A stretch of DNA of 36,105 bases. Origin: Caryophanales bacterium UBA4856 (GTDB taxonomy: Bacteria; Bacillota_I; Bacilli_A; RFN20; CAG-288). Both the position numbers and the translations under genes were made by a program. Of the stretch, positions 7,847-15,996 are shown piece after piece. Every line of letters starts with the position of its first letter. Positions within the stretch are counted from its first letter, which is position 1. Where the stretch lies: positions 17,930 to 54,034 of the forward strand of contig DHEG01000003.1 in the NCBI GenBank assembly GCA_002399765.1, given 5' to 3'. A model generated the notes under the pieces. That model ran no database searches, was not told the origin of the DNA, and saw only the letters and a list, made by a program, of their open reading frames with translations.

Positions 7847-8278
7847 TTACTTTGCCTGGAAGCTTCTGGCTACCTTGGCCACCAATCCCATGTCGGCTTT
7901 GCCGGCGTACTTGGTCTTGAACTCGCCCATCACGGCCTTGATGGACTTGTCCGGGAGGGCCGAGACGATCTTCTTAATGTCATCCTCGCTCATCAGGACC
8001 GGTTTGTATTGGCTTACCACCTCAATCTGGCGACGTATGGCCTTGGCCTGCTCCGGCCTATCGCCCTGGACATAGGTATCCAGTTCCTCGTCAAGTTCCT
8101 TCAAGACCTTGCCGATGACCTTGTACATCTCCACATCGGTGAAGGGCTGCCCTTTGGTACGGCAATCGACTATGGCGTAATCAGCGGCGGAAAGAATGGC
8201 GCCATAGGCATTCTTGGCATCCGTGTCGCGGGCCTTTATCGCCTTGAAGTTGTCCTTCTTTATATCATCGTAAAGCAT
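7847..8278 (-). CDS. yqeY: YqeY/GatB-like domain protein
   Basis: This 143-residue protein matches the stand-alone YqeY family: MLYDDIKKDNFKAIKARD, then IGKVLKELDEEL, RRQIEVVSQYKPVLMSEDDI, and a C-terminal ALPDKSIKAVMGEFKTKYAG. The domain resembles the tRNA-binding tail of GatB (amidotransferase subunit), but YqeY's own function is not settled. A longer frame reaches upstream to 8341, but the ATG at 8278 has an ideal AAGGAGG site, and the upstream residues are basic and read into mreB. It lies 28 bases after mreB and 9 bases before the acetyltransferase, in one apparent operon. Confidence 0.92.
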   Translation of the reverse strand: MLYDDIKKDNFKAIKARDTDAKNAYGAILSAADYAIVDCRTKGQPFTDVEMYKVIGKVLKELDEELDTYVQGDRPEQAKAIRRQIEVVSQYKPVLMSEDDIKKIVSALPDKSIKAVMGEFKTKYAGKADMGLVAKVARSFQAK

Positions 8279-8306
8279 TGCTGCCTCCTTGCCGGTTGAT
8301 CGCCTC

Positions 8307-9284
8307 TCAAATGTATTCCTCGGCGGCCTTCTTAAGGCCAAGCATCACCCCATTTGGCATATCGGATGCCAGATGGATCGGCATCTTCAGCTCCTTCTCC
8401 AGGAAAACCTTCATCCCCCCGATAAGGGCTCCCCCACCTGTGACCAAAACGCCAGACTTCACCAAATCGGAAGCCAATTCGGGCTTCACGTCCTGTAGCA
8501 CTTCTTCGGTCATGTCGGCAATCTCTTCGGCGAGAGGTATCAAGATAGGCCTGAGCTCGGCCGTGGAAAGGATTGCGGAGGAGGGCAATCCCGTGACGAC
8601 ATCCCGACCGGATACCTCCAAAAACTGATTCTCGGCCCCGGTATCGACAGAGCCGATACGCATCTTGGCCATCTCGGAAGTGACCGGTCCGATGGCCAGG
8701 TTCTTGTTGTTCTTGGCAAAGCGCTCGATCGCCCTGTCGAAACTCCTGCCACCGACCTTGGCCGAACGGGCCGCGGCGATATCGCCTAACGCGATGGCAC
8801 CGCAATCGGAAATCCCACCGCCTATGTCCAGGACCAAAACACCTTTGGGGGAAGACATGTCGACACCCGCGCCCAAGGCGGCCATCTTGGCGGACGACTC
8901 GATGATTATCCTCCTGGCACCCAGGTTCTTGATGACATCCAAGAGAGCATCCCTTTCGACCGTGGTCATCTGGTTTGGAGCCGAAGCCAGGACAGTCGAG
9001 CCCCTCAGGGCCCTATGCAGCTTGAGGTTTATGAAGACCTGGCTTATGAAGCGGACGCATAGCTCCACATCGGCCACAACACCCGCCTGGACCGGGTCGA
9101 AGACCTTGATGTCATAAGGGCTCCTGCCGATGGCCTTGCTGGCCAAATAGCCGATCTCGGCCACCTTCCCGGTCCGGCTATCGATGGCGATGGCCGTTGG
9201 CTCGTCAAAGACATTCCCACGCGAAGAAAGCCAGATGCGAGTCATGGATGTGCCCAAATCAATGCAGATGACTTTTGCCGCCAT
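8307..9284 (-). CDS. mreB: MreB-like bacterial actin with altered catalytic residues
   Basis: At 325 residues this is a normal-length MreB/Mbl actin, expected to form filaments under the membrane and guide cell-wall synthesis or shape. The phosphate-1 loop is CIDLGTSMTRIW, phosphate-2 is LVLDIGGGISDC (about 150-161), and the adenosine motif VLVTGGGALIGGM is intact. Two positions differ from canonical MreB. The segment normally I-E-E-P-M-A-A-A reads IESSAKMAA, so the catalytic Glu (E. coli Glu143) is Ser. The usual GGG-T-T-E is GGG-I-S-D. These changes predict weak ATP hydrolysis, as known for some Spiroplasma MreB paralogues. It is the first gene of an apparent mreB-yqeY-GNAT operon with its own TATAAT (9311-9316). 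A non-MreB actin-like protein is possible but less likely. Confidence 0.88.
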   Translation of the reverse strand: MAAKVICIDLGTSMTRIWLSSRGNVFDEPTAIAIDSRTGKVAEIGYLASKAIGRSPYDIKVFDPVQAGVVADVELCVRFISQVFINLKLHRALRGSTVLASAPNQMTTVERDALLDVIKNLGARRIIIESSAKMAALGAGVDMSSPKGVLVLDIGGGISDCGAIALGDIAAARSAKVGGRSFDRAIERFAKNNKNLAIGPVTSEMAKMRIGSVDTGAENQFLEVSGRDVVTGLPSSAILSTAELRPILIPLAEEIADMTEEVLQDVKPELASDLVKSGVLVTGGGALIGGMKVFLEKELKMPIHLASDMPNGVMLGLKKAAEEYI

Positions 9285-9310
9285 GGTTATACTCGCCCCC
9301 GTTAATACGA

Positions 9311-9316
9311 ATTATA
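9311..9316 (-). promoter_or_regulatory. -10 element for mreB
   Basis: On the minus strand this reads TATAAT, perfect consensus, followed by a leader of about 20 bases to the mreB ATG. No good -35 is visible at the expected distance; the stretch there is the end of typA and an inverted repeat. This implies that mreB does not rely only on read-through from typA. Confidence 0.5.
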
Positions 9317-9317
9317 C

Positions 9318-9338
9318 CAAATAGATAAAGACTATTTG
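9318..9338. repeat. Inverted repeat between typA and mreB
   Basis: CAAATAG (9318-9324) and CTATTTG (9332-9338) form a perfect seven-base inverted repeat around ATAAAGA. It covers the typA stop codon and lies immediately upstream of the mreB -10, in the -35 zone. It could be an operator or a weak terminator; there is no T-tract of note. Confidence 0.4.
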
Positions 9339-11173
9339 CTAAGCCCGTACTCTTCCGGATGGTGGGCTTCGTACTTCTTGCGGGCATTTGTATCCAAGAT
9401 CTTCTTGCGCATGCGGATGTTCTTAGGGGTTACCTCGACCAACTCATCGTTGTTGATGTAGTCCAAAGCCTCCTCCAAAGACATCTTCCTGGGAGCCTTC
9501 AAGACAATCGTCTGATCCTTGTTGGAATTGCGCTCGTTGTTCAAGGGCATCCCCTCGGTAACGTTGACAGCCATGTCGCGGGGGAACTTGTTCTCCCCGA
9601 TTATCATTCCCTCGTATACCTCAGTGCCAGGAACAATGAACATGGTCCCCCGTTCCTCGATGTGCTTAAGGGCATAGGAAGTGGCCTTGCCAGCGTTCAC
9701 GGAGACCAATACGCCTTGCTGTCTCCTGCCGATCGTTCCTTTGACCACAGGGCGGTATTCCTTGAATGAGTGGTTGATTATGCCATAGCCACGGGTGATG
9801 GTCATGAAAGTGGTCATGAAGGAGATCAGGCCACGGGTGGGGATTATGTAGTTCAGACGGGTCTGGCCATTGTTGGAATCCATGTTGACCATCGTGGCCG
9901 AACGGGTGCCGACCAGATTCATGACCGGTCCGACATATTCATCAGGCACGTCGATCTGCAGATCCTCGAAAGGCTCGCACTTGACGCCGTTTATTTCCTC
10001 GACGATGACGTCGGGCTTTGAGACCTCAAGCTCAAAGCCTTCACGCCTGAGGGTCTCGATCAATACCGACAGATGCAACTCGCCGCGTCCACTGACCAAG
10101 AACGACTCGGAAGCGGGTTGGGCCACATATTTCAAGGATACGTCGCTTTGGGTCTCCCTGAACAGCCTGTCGCCAAGCTTGGCCGCCGTGACGAACTTGC
10201 CTTCATTGCCGGCGAAGGGGCTTTGGTTGGCCGAGAACGTCATCTGCAATGTAGGCGGATCGATTCTCAGCAAAGGCAACCTCTGGACATGGTCGGGCGT
10301 GCAGAGGGTCTCGCCGACCTCGATGTCAGGCAAACCACCGATGGCACAGATCTCTCCGGATTGGGCGACGGGAATCTCGATCCTGGACATACCGACATAT
10401 CCGTAAAGCTTTTGGACCCTGAAGTTCTTCTGGGAACCATCCAGCCTCACGCAGGTCAAAAGATCGCCAGGCTTGACCTGACCGGTCTCGATGCGGCCGA
10501 TCCCGATACGGCCGATGTAGTCGTTGTAGTCGAGCATGGAAGGCTGGAACAGGAACGGAGCCTCAACATTGATCTTAGGAGACGGGATCTCCTTGACGAT
10601 GGTGTCCAAAACCGGAGCCATGGTCGGCTGCTGGGTCGAAAGATCGCGGGAAAAGGAGGAGGTGCCTTTCAAGGCCGAGCAATAGACGATCTTGTAATCG
10701 AGCTGCTTGTCATCGGCTCCCAAATCCATGAAGAGCTGGAGAATCTCGTCCTCGGTCTTCTTGATGTCGGCATTGGGCCTATCGACCTTGTTGATCACGA
10801 CGACGATCTTTAGTTTGTACTCCAAGGCGGTCTTCAGGACAAACCGGGTCTGGGGCATGACGCCATCAAAGGCATCGACCACCAAAACGGCGCCATCGAC
10901 CATGTTCATGATTCTCTCGACCTCGCCGCCAAAGTCAGCATGGCCCGGGGTATCGAGAATGTTTATGGTCGTTCCCTTGTAGTCGATCGAGGTCGTCTTC
11001 GCCAGAATAGTAATCCCGCGCTCGTGTTCGATGGGGTTGGAATCCATCATCGCGATGTCACCGGACTGGGGCATTGCCACGGTACCGGTCCAGGTCAATA
11101 GCCGTCCTACCAAAGTGGTCTTTCCGTGATCGACATGCGCGATAATCGCGACGTTCCTAATCTGCTTATCCAT
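9332..11173 (-). CDS. typA: Translational GTPase TypA/BipA
   Basis: At 613 residues this is full length for TypA, a ribosome-binding GTPase related to EF-G and LepA that helps ribosome assembly and stress or cold adaptation. The GTPase domain has AHVDHGKTTL (G1), RGITILAKTT (G2), DTPGHADFGGEV (G3), NKVDRPNAD (G4) and CSALKG (G5). An EF-Tu domain-2-like barrel, an EF-G domain-III/V-like region and the TypA-specific C-terminal domain (RNIRMRKKILD near the end) follow. A good promoter lies at 11244-11273 and GGGAGAG sits about nine bases before the ATG. The gene is followed by mreB on the same strand. Confidence 0.97.
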   Translation of the reverse strand: MDKQIRNVAIIAHVDHGKTTLVGRLLTWTGTVAMPQSGDIAMMDSNPIEHERGITILAKTTSIDYKGTTINILDTPGHADFGGEVERIMNMVDGAVLVVDAFDGVMPQTRFVLKTALEYKLKIVVVINKVDRPNADIKKTEDEILQLFMDLGADDKQLDYKIVYCSALKGTSSFSRDLSTQQPTMAPVLDTIVKEIPSPKINVEAPFLFQPSMLDYNDYIGRIGIGRIETGQVKPGDLLTCVRLDGSQKNFRVQKLYGYVGMSRIEIPVAQSGEICAIGGLPDIEVGETLCTPDHVQRLPLLRIDPPTLQMTFSANQSPFAGNEGKFVTAAKLGDRLFRETQSDVSLKYVAQPASESFLVSGRGELHLSVLIETLRREGFELEVSKPDVIVEEINGVKCEPFEDLQIDVPDEYVGPVMNLVGTRSATMVNMDSNNGQTRLNYIIPTRGLISFMTTFMTITRGYGIINHSFKEYRPVVKGTIGRRQQGVLVSVNAGKATSYALKHIEERGTMFIVPGTEVYEGMIIGENKFPRDMAVNVTEGMPLNNERNSNKDQTIVLKAPRKMSLEEALDYINNDELVEVTPKNIRMRKKILDTNARKKYEAHHPEEYGLSK

Positions 11174-11243
11174 TACGTTATCTCTCCCAAAGGAAACAAG
11201 GACATAACTAAAAACTTCCGTTATGGCCTAACCTTGCGCGTAG

Positions 11244-11273
11244 ATTATACGCTTCACGAACTTTTTTCGGCAA
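11244..11273 (-). promoter_or_regulatory. SigA-type promoter for typA
   Basis: On the minus strand a TTGCCG -35 (11268-11273) is followed, 18 bases later, by a perfect TATAAT (11244-11249). Transcription should begin near 11237, giving a leader of about 64 bases before the typA ATG. Confidence 0.65.
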
Positions 11274-11303
11274 TTCAACTTAAAAGTTAATCCCGATGTC
11301 AAC

Positions 11304-11330
11304 AAAAAAAGAGCAGGCCCAAGGACCTGC
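11304..11330 (-). terminator. Intrinsic terminator after the small membrane peptide
   Basis: On the minus strand GCAGGTCC pairs with GGGCCTGC (one G-T pair, tight loop) and is followed by CT and seven T's. It closes the transcript of the 1411-residue protein and its small partner, upstream of the typA promoter. Confidence 0.8.
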
Positions 11331-11353
11331 CCCCTTCAAAACATCCCTTCTGC

Positions 11354-11491
11354 CTAAAGGAGATAGGACAAAGAGAAGGCGATGGCAATTATCAGGACCA
11401 CGGCCAACAAAAGGGTAGTCCCGATAAGGAATAGCTTCGTGAATGCCGCCAGATGGGTATCATCCAGCCGCTCCTCTTTCTTGTTTGCCAT
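11354..11491 (-). CDS. 45-residue single-helix membrane peptide
   Basis: This small gene encodes a charged N-terminus (MANKKEERLDDTHLAAFTK) followed by one membrane helix (LFLIGTTLLLAVVLIIAIAF) and the end SLSYLL. The orientation should be N-terminus inside. AAAGGGGA, overlapping the end of the upstream 1411-residue gene, lies about nine bases before the ATG, and only five bases separate the stop from the start. Translation is therefore probably coupled and the two products made together. A terminator follows 24 bases downstream. I recognise no family. The tight coupling suggests an accessory subunit of the large membrane protein, by inference only. Confidence 0.72.
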   Translation of the reverse strand: MANKKEERLDDTHLAAFTKLFLIGTTLLLAVVLIIAIAFSLSYLL

Positions 11492-11496
11492 TTACT

Positions 11497-14400
11497 TCAT
11501 TCCCCTTTCTTTTTGCTTTCTTTCTTGAGTTGAGACAACGGCTTGACCGGAGTGATGGGCTTGATGGTTGCAGCAGGCTTAATGGGAGCCAAAGGCACCA
11601 GCGGCTTTACGATGGGTCTGCCTTCGGGTTCCTTGGCCTTTTCCTCTGCCGGCTTCTCTTCCTTCTTCATGGTTACAGGCACGATTGGAGTAATGGGGGC
11701 AACGGGCGTGGGAACGACGGTGGGGGAGGGGGCATTCGCGACTTGTGCGGCCTTTTCCCTCTCCCATTGCCTCTTGGCCTTCTTCCATTCACGGATGGAG
11801 GGGAATGCGGTAACGGGCTTATCGAACTTCTCGCTAGCCACAGGCGCTGTCGGAGTGACGACCGCCGTGGCGACTACATACCCGGTCCGTCTAGCACGCT
11901 GCTTGGCGGCCTTCTCCTTGCGAGCGGCGAACACATCCACGGGTTTGGTCTGGCCGGCAAAGACCGGCGAAACGACGATCTCCTGGTTGGTGATGGCCTT
12001 GTTGAACGCCTCTTCGGGAGTCAAGGCACCCTTGTAGCCACCCGATACCTTCTTGAGCTGGAACCACACATGGCGAGCCTGGACGGGCTTGATCTCCACG
12101 GGCTTTGCGTTCTGTATGGCATGCTGAAGCGTGACCGGGCCAAGATGACGTTCTTCAGCGCCGGCACTCTCCGGCTTCTCTTCCTCATGCTTGATGGGTG
12201 CGACGGGAGCGATGGGCTTGACTGGCGCGATGGGCACGACGGGGGTAACCTTTTCGCCTTCTGTGGTTTCCTCTTCGCTGACAGGTGATATCGGCTTGGC
12301 GCGAACACCCTCTTGGACATTTCCATACCAGTAGTCAGGCGTCTTGTCGGAAGGACGGTTAGTCAAGACGGGCGCAGTGGCAACAGGCGCGATAGGCGAA
12401 CCGCTGGTGGTCTCCCCAACGCCATGTGCCACCTTGGCCGTAACCTGGGCCTTCTCGATTTCGGGTGAAATGGTCTTGATGGGGGCGTTTCCCGGAGTCC
12501 AATTGCCGGTGGGCAAAGAAGCATTGGAGGGTATGCCGTTGGTGGCAAGGAAGCCCTGATAGGCCCTTCCATAAAGCACTTCGCCGGAAGGATGGGTCTC
12601 GACCTGCTTGCCTTGGTTGGCCTTGACCGCAAGCGTCTCTTTGGCTCCTTCGTACCAAAATGCAGCAGGCTGTTCGGAAGGGATGACTATGGGGGCGATG
12701 GCAACGGGTGCTACAGGTTCACCGGCAGAAACCGATGCGACTTTCTCCACGAAAGCCACGACGGGTGCTTTCTCCGAAACGGGGACGACGGGACCCACGA
12801 CGGGCGAAACGACGATAGGTTCTGCCCCGGCATTGGAATACCAATAATCGGGAGTCTTGTCGGATGCCCTGTTTGCAAACACCGGAGCCTGGGCAACTGC
12901 CGGAATCTCGGGTCCTTTCGCCAAAGCGGAGATGGAAGCGCTGGAAATGGCAGTGATCGTCTCCAAGGGCTTGGGATAAGAGCCGGACACGACCTGGTGA
13001 GGAAGGAAGCCTTGATAGACGTGGCCGTATTGAACTTGCCCGGAAGGACGGGTCTCGACTTGGGTGCCAAAGGCCTTGGCAACATTGGCTTCCTCGACGG
13101 CCCCACCATACCAGAACGCCGCAGGCTGTTCTGAAGGAACGACGATCGGGGCGACTGGAACAGGTTCGGCAGGAGCGACCTCAACGGCGATCGGAGCAAC
13201 AACGACCGGCTTGACACCGACGCCAACGAACCAGTAGTCAGGCGTCTTGTCGGAAGGACGGTTGCTGAATACAGGCGCTACCGCCACCGGAGGAATTGCT
13301 TCGGAAGGTGTTTCTTTGATGGCTTCAAGAGTGGCGGGAGTCACCGGCTTAAAAGCTGACGCTTCTTCACCCTGAAGCACTATTCCAGATACGACCTGAC
13401 GGGGCAAGAAGCCCTGATAGACATTCCCATACAGGACTTGGCCGGAAGGCCGGGTCTCGACCTGGCTACCGGCGACCTTGGAAACGGTCACCTCTTCTAC
13501 GGCATTGGCAAACCAGAACGCAACCGGTTGTTCGGAAGGAACGACCACTGGGCGAACCGCAACGGGCGCAATCACTGCCGGAGCAATGGGCGTTGCCGGC
13601 TTTGCCATAGCCACGGGTGCTGCGACAGGAGCGGCAATCACGGGCTTTGCACCCGCTCCCAGATACCAATAGTCAGGCGTCTTGTCGGAAGGACGGCTTG
13701 CGAAAATCGGGGCTAAGGCAACAGGAGGGATGGCTTCGCCTTCCGCTTCGGGCACTATTAGACCCGATGCCACTACCTGAGGTTTGCCACCGACGTTGAC
13801 TACCTGGACATAGTTGGGAACCGATCCTTGAGGCAAAGCCTTCCCAACGACAAGTCCCTGATAGGCTCTCCCATAGGCCTGACCGTATGGATGCGTCTTT
13901 ACCTGGTTACCGGCAGCCTTGATGACATTGACTTCCTCTACCGCACCGGCAAACCAGAAGGATACCGGTTGCTTTGAAGGCACGACAACGGGTTCGGCCA
14001 AAGCGGCGGCTTGGGTTTCGACACCTATGGGCAAGCCACTGGCCTCGACGCTAGCCTGTCCATACCAGGCCTCGGGGATATTGTCGGCAGGTGTCAGGAC
14101 GGGTTTGGGTTGGGCGAGCGCGAATTCGTTCTCGGCTTCCGGAGCGGGGGTGAGCCTGAACGGCTCCAGGGCATTTGCCAATCTTTCGTAAAGGTCCGTA
14201 TAGGGAGCGGCGTAGGATGCGGCTTCCACTTCCTTTACGGGTTCAGAAGCGACAGGTTTGACCGCAACGGGTACGGAAACATTGCCAAACCAAAAGGCTG
14301 GCTCTTCGTCGGAAGGCTTGTTGCCAACGGTTGGGGCGAACCAATGAGAAGGTTCTTCGTCGGAAGGACGAGCCTCCTGTATGGAAGCATTGCCATACCA

Positions 14401-15732
14401 ATACTCAGGGGCCTCGTCGGACGGACGCCAAGACGCCTCGACCACGACGGGAACAGGCTGAGCAACCGGTTTGGTTTCCTTCAGGTACTCCACTGGCAAG
14501 GACTTGACCGCATCGTCCATAGAGGGGTTGAGGGCGATTATCGAAGATATGAGGGTGGGGTCGAGAAGCAAGACATCATCATCCAAGGAGGAAACGGAAT
14601 ACGAGGAAACGGATTCGCGTATGACATTTCCCTCGACGTTGAACCTGACGGGACTGATTTCCACAACACCGGTCCCGAGCGCACTTACGTCGCCTGCTCC
14701 CTGAGCGAGTTGATCGACAGGCGTGCCAGACAGGGCCACTTGATCCAAACGTGAGCCAGACGCGTCAATCTCCCCCCTCATCTCGCGGGAAGGACGCTGG
14801 ACGCCTATGGCGAAACGAGACTGGGAAACAAATACGGGCGCAAGGGTATGACCAGTGAGGTTCTCGACGTATTTGTCGCGGGCGGCCAAAGCACGCTTCT
14901 TTCCGATTGGCTTGCGGAAGAGCCAGACAAAGACAGAGCAGACCACGAGGACGAAGGTCACTATTGCAAAGAGGCCGGCGATCCACAAAAGTCCATCCAA
15001 GACGTTGGCGCAGGTGAAGTATCCCATCGCCAAGTAGATGTTCTTGAAGTTGCCGAAGAAGAAATATTCAACGTTGTCGTCGAGCCAAGCCATCGGAGTC
15101 GAGACAATGGAGGATTGGTAGATAACGCCAAGCGGGCCTACGTTGGCATTGGTGAAAATGTACCAGCCTATCCTCAACAGCAAAAGGACCAACGCGACGA
15201 AGCCGAGGACAACGCCAGTTATTATTCGTCCCACTGGCCTGCCCCCGACGTAATTGTGCCAATCGAATTCCTGGTCCAATTGGGTATCGTTCAAGCCGCC
15301 GAAATATTTGGCCTTGATGTCGGCAGGCGAACCCTTGAGCAATGCGTGCCCAAAGTTCCCTTCACGATCAACGAAAGGAACGACATATGAATTATCGTCG
15401 GCCTCAAGCGGCTTTACGGGGCTGGCGTTTTTGTTCTTGCGGGCATGGTTTATGGCAATCAGGGGCCAAATGGTCAAAAGTTGGAGGACGACAATGGCAA
15501 CAACCAATAGGATCACTCCCCAGAACTGGGTAAATGCGGGGAATGGATTGGCCCACGGCAACTTGTCAGCAAGATCTTGGTAACCGCTGAACACAACGGA
15601 AAAGAAAGTGACCTTTGTGCTTAGCCACGAATTCGCTTGCGGAATCCCAAACAGCAAACCGAATATGACGGCAACAGCCGTCAGGGCCTCAAGAACTCCG
15701 ACCCAGATCTTCCATGCTGCTTTCTTTCCCAT
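11497..15732 (-). CDS. Large four-helix membrane protein with repetitive Pro/aromatic cytoplasmic tail
   Basis: This is a 1411-residue protein of no family I recognise. Membrane helices lie at about 7-30, 71-94, 168-194 and 245-272. The basic stretch after helix 4 (FRKPIGKKRALAARDK) and the basic N-terminus place both ends in the cytoplasm, so residues 273-1411 form a long cytoplasmic tail. The tail is rich in Pro, Val and Ala and carries twelve copies of a motif like P-S-[DE]-x-x-P-x-[YFH]-W-[YF]. From about 585 to 1130 there are four long repeats of 130-155 residues, each with V-P-S-E-Q-P-x-A-F-W, an Y-Q-G-F segment and R-P-S-D-K-T-P-D-Y-W. The last 150 residues are basic. The ATG at 15732 has GGGAGGTG upstream; an upstream ATG (15795) lies almost on the predicted transcription start. 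A membrane-anchored scaffold is the best guess, compare the acidic proline-rich cytoskeletal proteins of mycoplasmas, but similarity is in style only. Confidence 0.85.
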   Translation of the reverse strand: MGKKAAWKIWVGVLEALTAVAVIFGLLFGIPQANSWLSTKVTFFSVVFSGYQDLADKLPWANPFPAFTQFWGVILLVVAIVVLQLLTIWPLIAINHARKNKNASPVKPLEADDNSYVVPFVDREGNFGHALLKGSPADIKAKYFGGLNDTQLDQEFDWHNYVGGRPVGRIITGVVLGFVALVLLLLRIGWYIFTNANVGPLGVIYQSSIVSTPMAWLDDNVEYFFFGNFKNIYLAMGYFTCANVLDGLLWIAGLFAIVTFVLVVCSVFVWLFRKPIGKKRALAARDKYVENLTGHTLAPVFVSQSRFAIGVQRPSREMRGEIDASGSRLDQVALSGTPVDQLAQGAGDVSALGTGVVEISPVRFNVEGNVIRESVSSYSVSSLDDDVLLLDPTLISSIIALNPSMDDAVKSLPVEYLKETKPVAQPVPVVVEASWRPSDEAPEYWYGNASIQEARPSDEEPSHWFAPTVGNKPSDEEPAFWFGNVSVPVAVKPVASEPVKEVEAASYAAPYTDLYERLANALEPFRLTPAPEAENEFALAQPKPVLTPADNIPEAWYGQASVEASGLPIGVETQAAALAEPVVVPSKQPVSFWFAGAVEEVNVIKAAGNQVKTHPYGQAYGRAYQGLVVGKALPQGSVPNYVQVVNVGGKPQVVASGLIVPEAEGEAIPPVALAPIFASRPSDKTPDYWYLGAGAKPVIAAPVAAPVAMAKPATPIAPAVIAPVAVRPVVVPSEQPVAFWFANAVEEVTVSKVAGSQVETRPSGQVLYGNVYQGFLPRQVVSGIVLQGEEASAFKPVTPATLEAIKETPSEAIPPVAVAPVFSNRPSDKTPDYWFVGVGVKPVVVAPIAVEVAPAEPVPVAPIVVPSEQPAAFWYGGAVEEANVAKAFGTQVETRPSGQVQYGHVYQGFLPHQVVSGSYPKPLETITAISSASISALAKGPEIPAVAQAPVFANRASDKTPDYWYSNAGAEPIVVSPVVGPVVPVSEKAPVVAFVEKVASVSAGEPVAPVAIAPIVIPSEQPAAFWYEGAKETLAVKANQGKQVETHPSGEVLYGRAYQGFLATNGIPSNASLPTGNWTPGNAPIKTISPEIEKAQVTAKVAHGVGETTSGSPIAPVATAPVLTNRPSDKTPDYWYGNVQEGVRAKPISPVSEEETTEGEKVTPVVPIAPVKPIAPVAPIKHEEEKPESAGAEERHLGPVTLQHAIQNAKPVEIKPVQARHVWFQLKKVSGGYKGALTPEEAFNKAITNQEIVVSPVFAGQTKPVDVFAARKEKAAKQRARRTGYVVATAVVTPTAPVASEKFDKPVTAFPSIREWKKAKRQWEREKAAQVANAPSPTVVPTPVAPITPIVPVTMKKEEKPAEEKAKEPEGRPIVKPLVPLAPIKPAATIKPITPVKPLSQLKKESKKKGE
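12341..14430 (-). repeat. Tandem coding repeats in the 1411-residue protein
   Basis: Four near-tandem units are anchored by P-S-x-Q-P-x-x-F-W (near 13968, 13527, 13127 and 12668) and by R-[PA]-S-D-K-T-P-D-Y-W (near 13683, 13246, 12856 and 12351). Unit spacing is about 400-460 bases. Four shorter, less regular copies of the aromatic motif precede them (near 14415, 14356, 14299 and 14082). The DNA around the motif is itself conserved (GTCTTGTCGGAAGGACGG on the plus strand recurs), so recent duplication or gene conversion is likely and copy number may vary between strains. Confidence 0.85.
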
Positions 15733-15807
15733 AGACACCTCCCGCTTTTGATAGGGGTCATTCCCTTCCCGCTCGTCTTCATAAAACTTCAGCAATATAC
15801 AAGTAAA

Positions 15808-15836
15808 ATATTATCACCGCTCCTATGTGGTATCAA
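15808..15836 (-). promoter_or_regulatory. Promoter for the 1411-residue membrane protein
   Basis: On the minus strand TTGATA (15831-15836, five of six consensus) and TAATAT (15808-15813) are separated by 17 bases. The predicted transcription start is near 15801, giving a leader of about 68 bases to the ATG at 15732, which supports that start over the one at 15795. Confidence 0.6.
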
Positions 15837-15996
15837 GTTGTTTATTGGGATATCGTCCTTAACTATGCGTATGTTTCTTTTTAAAACCGATTTGCAAAAT
15901 ACCCGACTCCCCAAAAAGGCGGAAAAAGAAGGCCATTTGAAAGCAATCTAGTCGTTTTTATTAAATTGCAGGTAGTGCTTTGCACCGCAATGAAGG

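Noticed and set aside
11497..15732. Repeats considered as CRISPR or DNA-level array
   Set aside because: Units are 400-460 bases, in frame, and encode conserved protein motifs, so they are coding repeats.
15837..15996. Possible 25-codon frame (MAFFFRLFGESG start) on the minus strand
   Set aside because: No ribosome-binding site, low complexity, and it falls in the leader zone upstream of the repeat protein's promoter.
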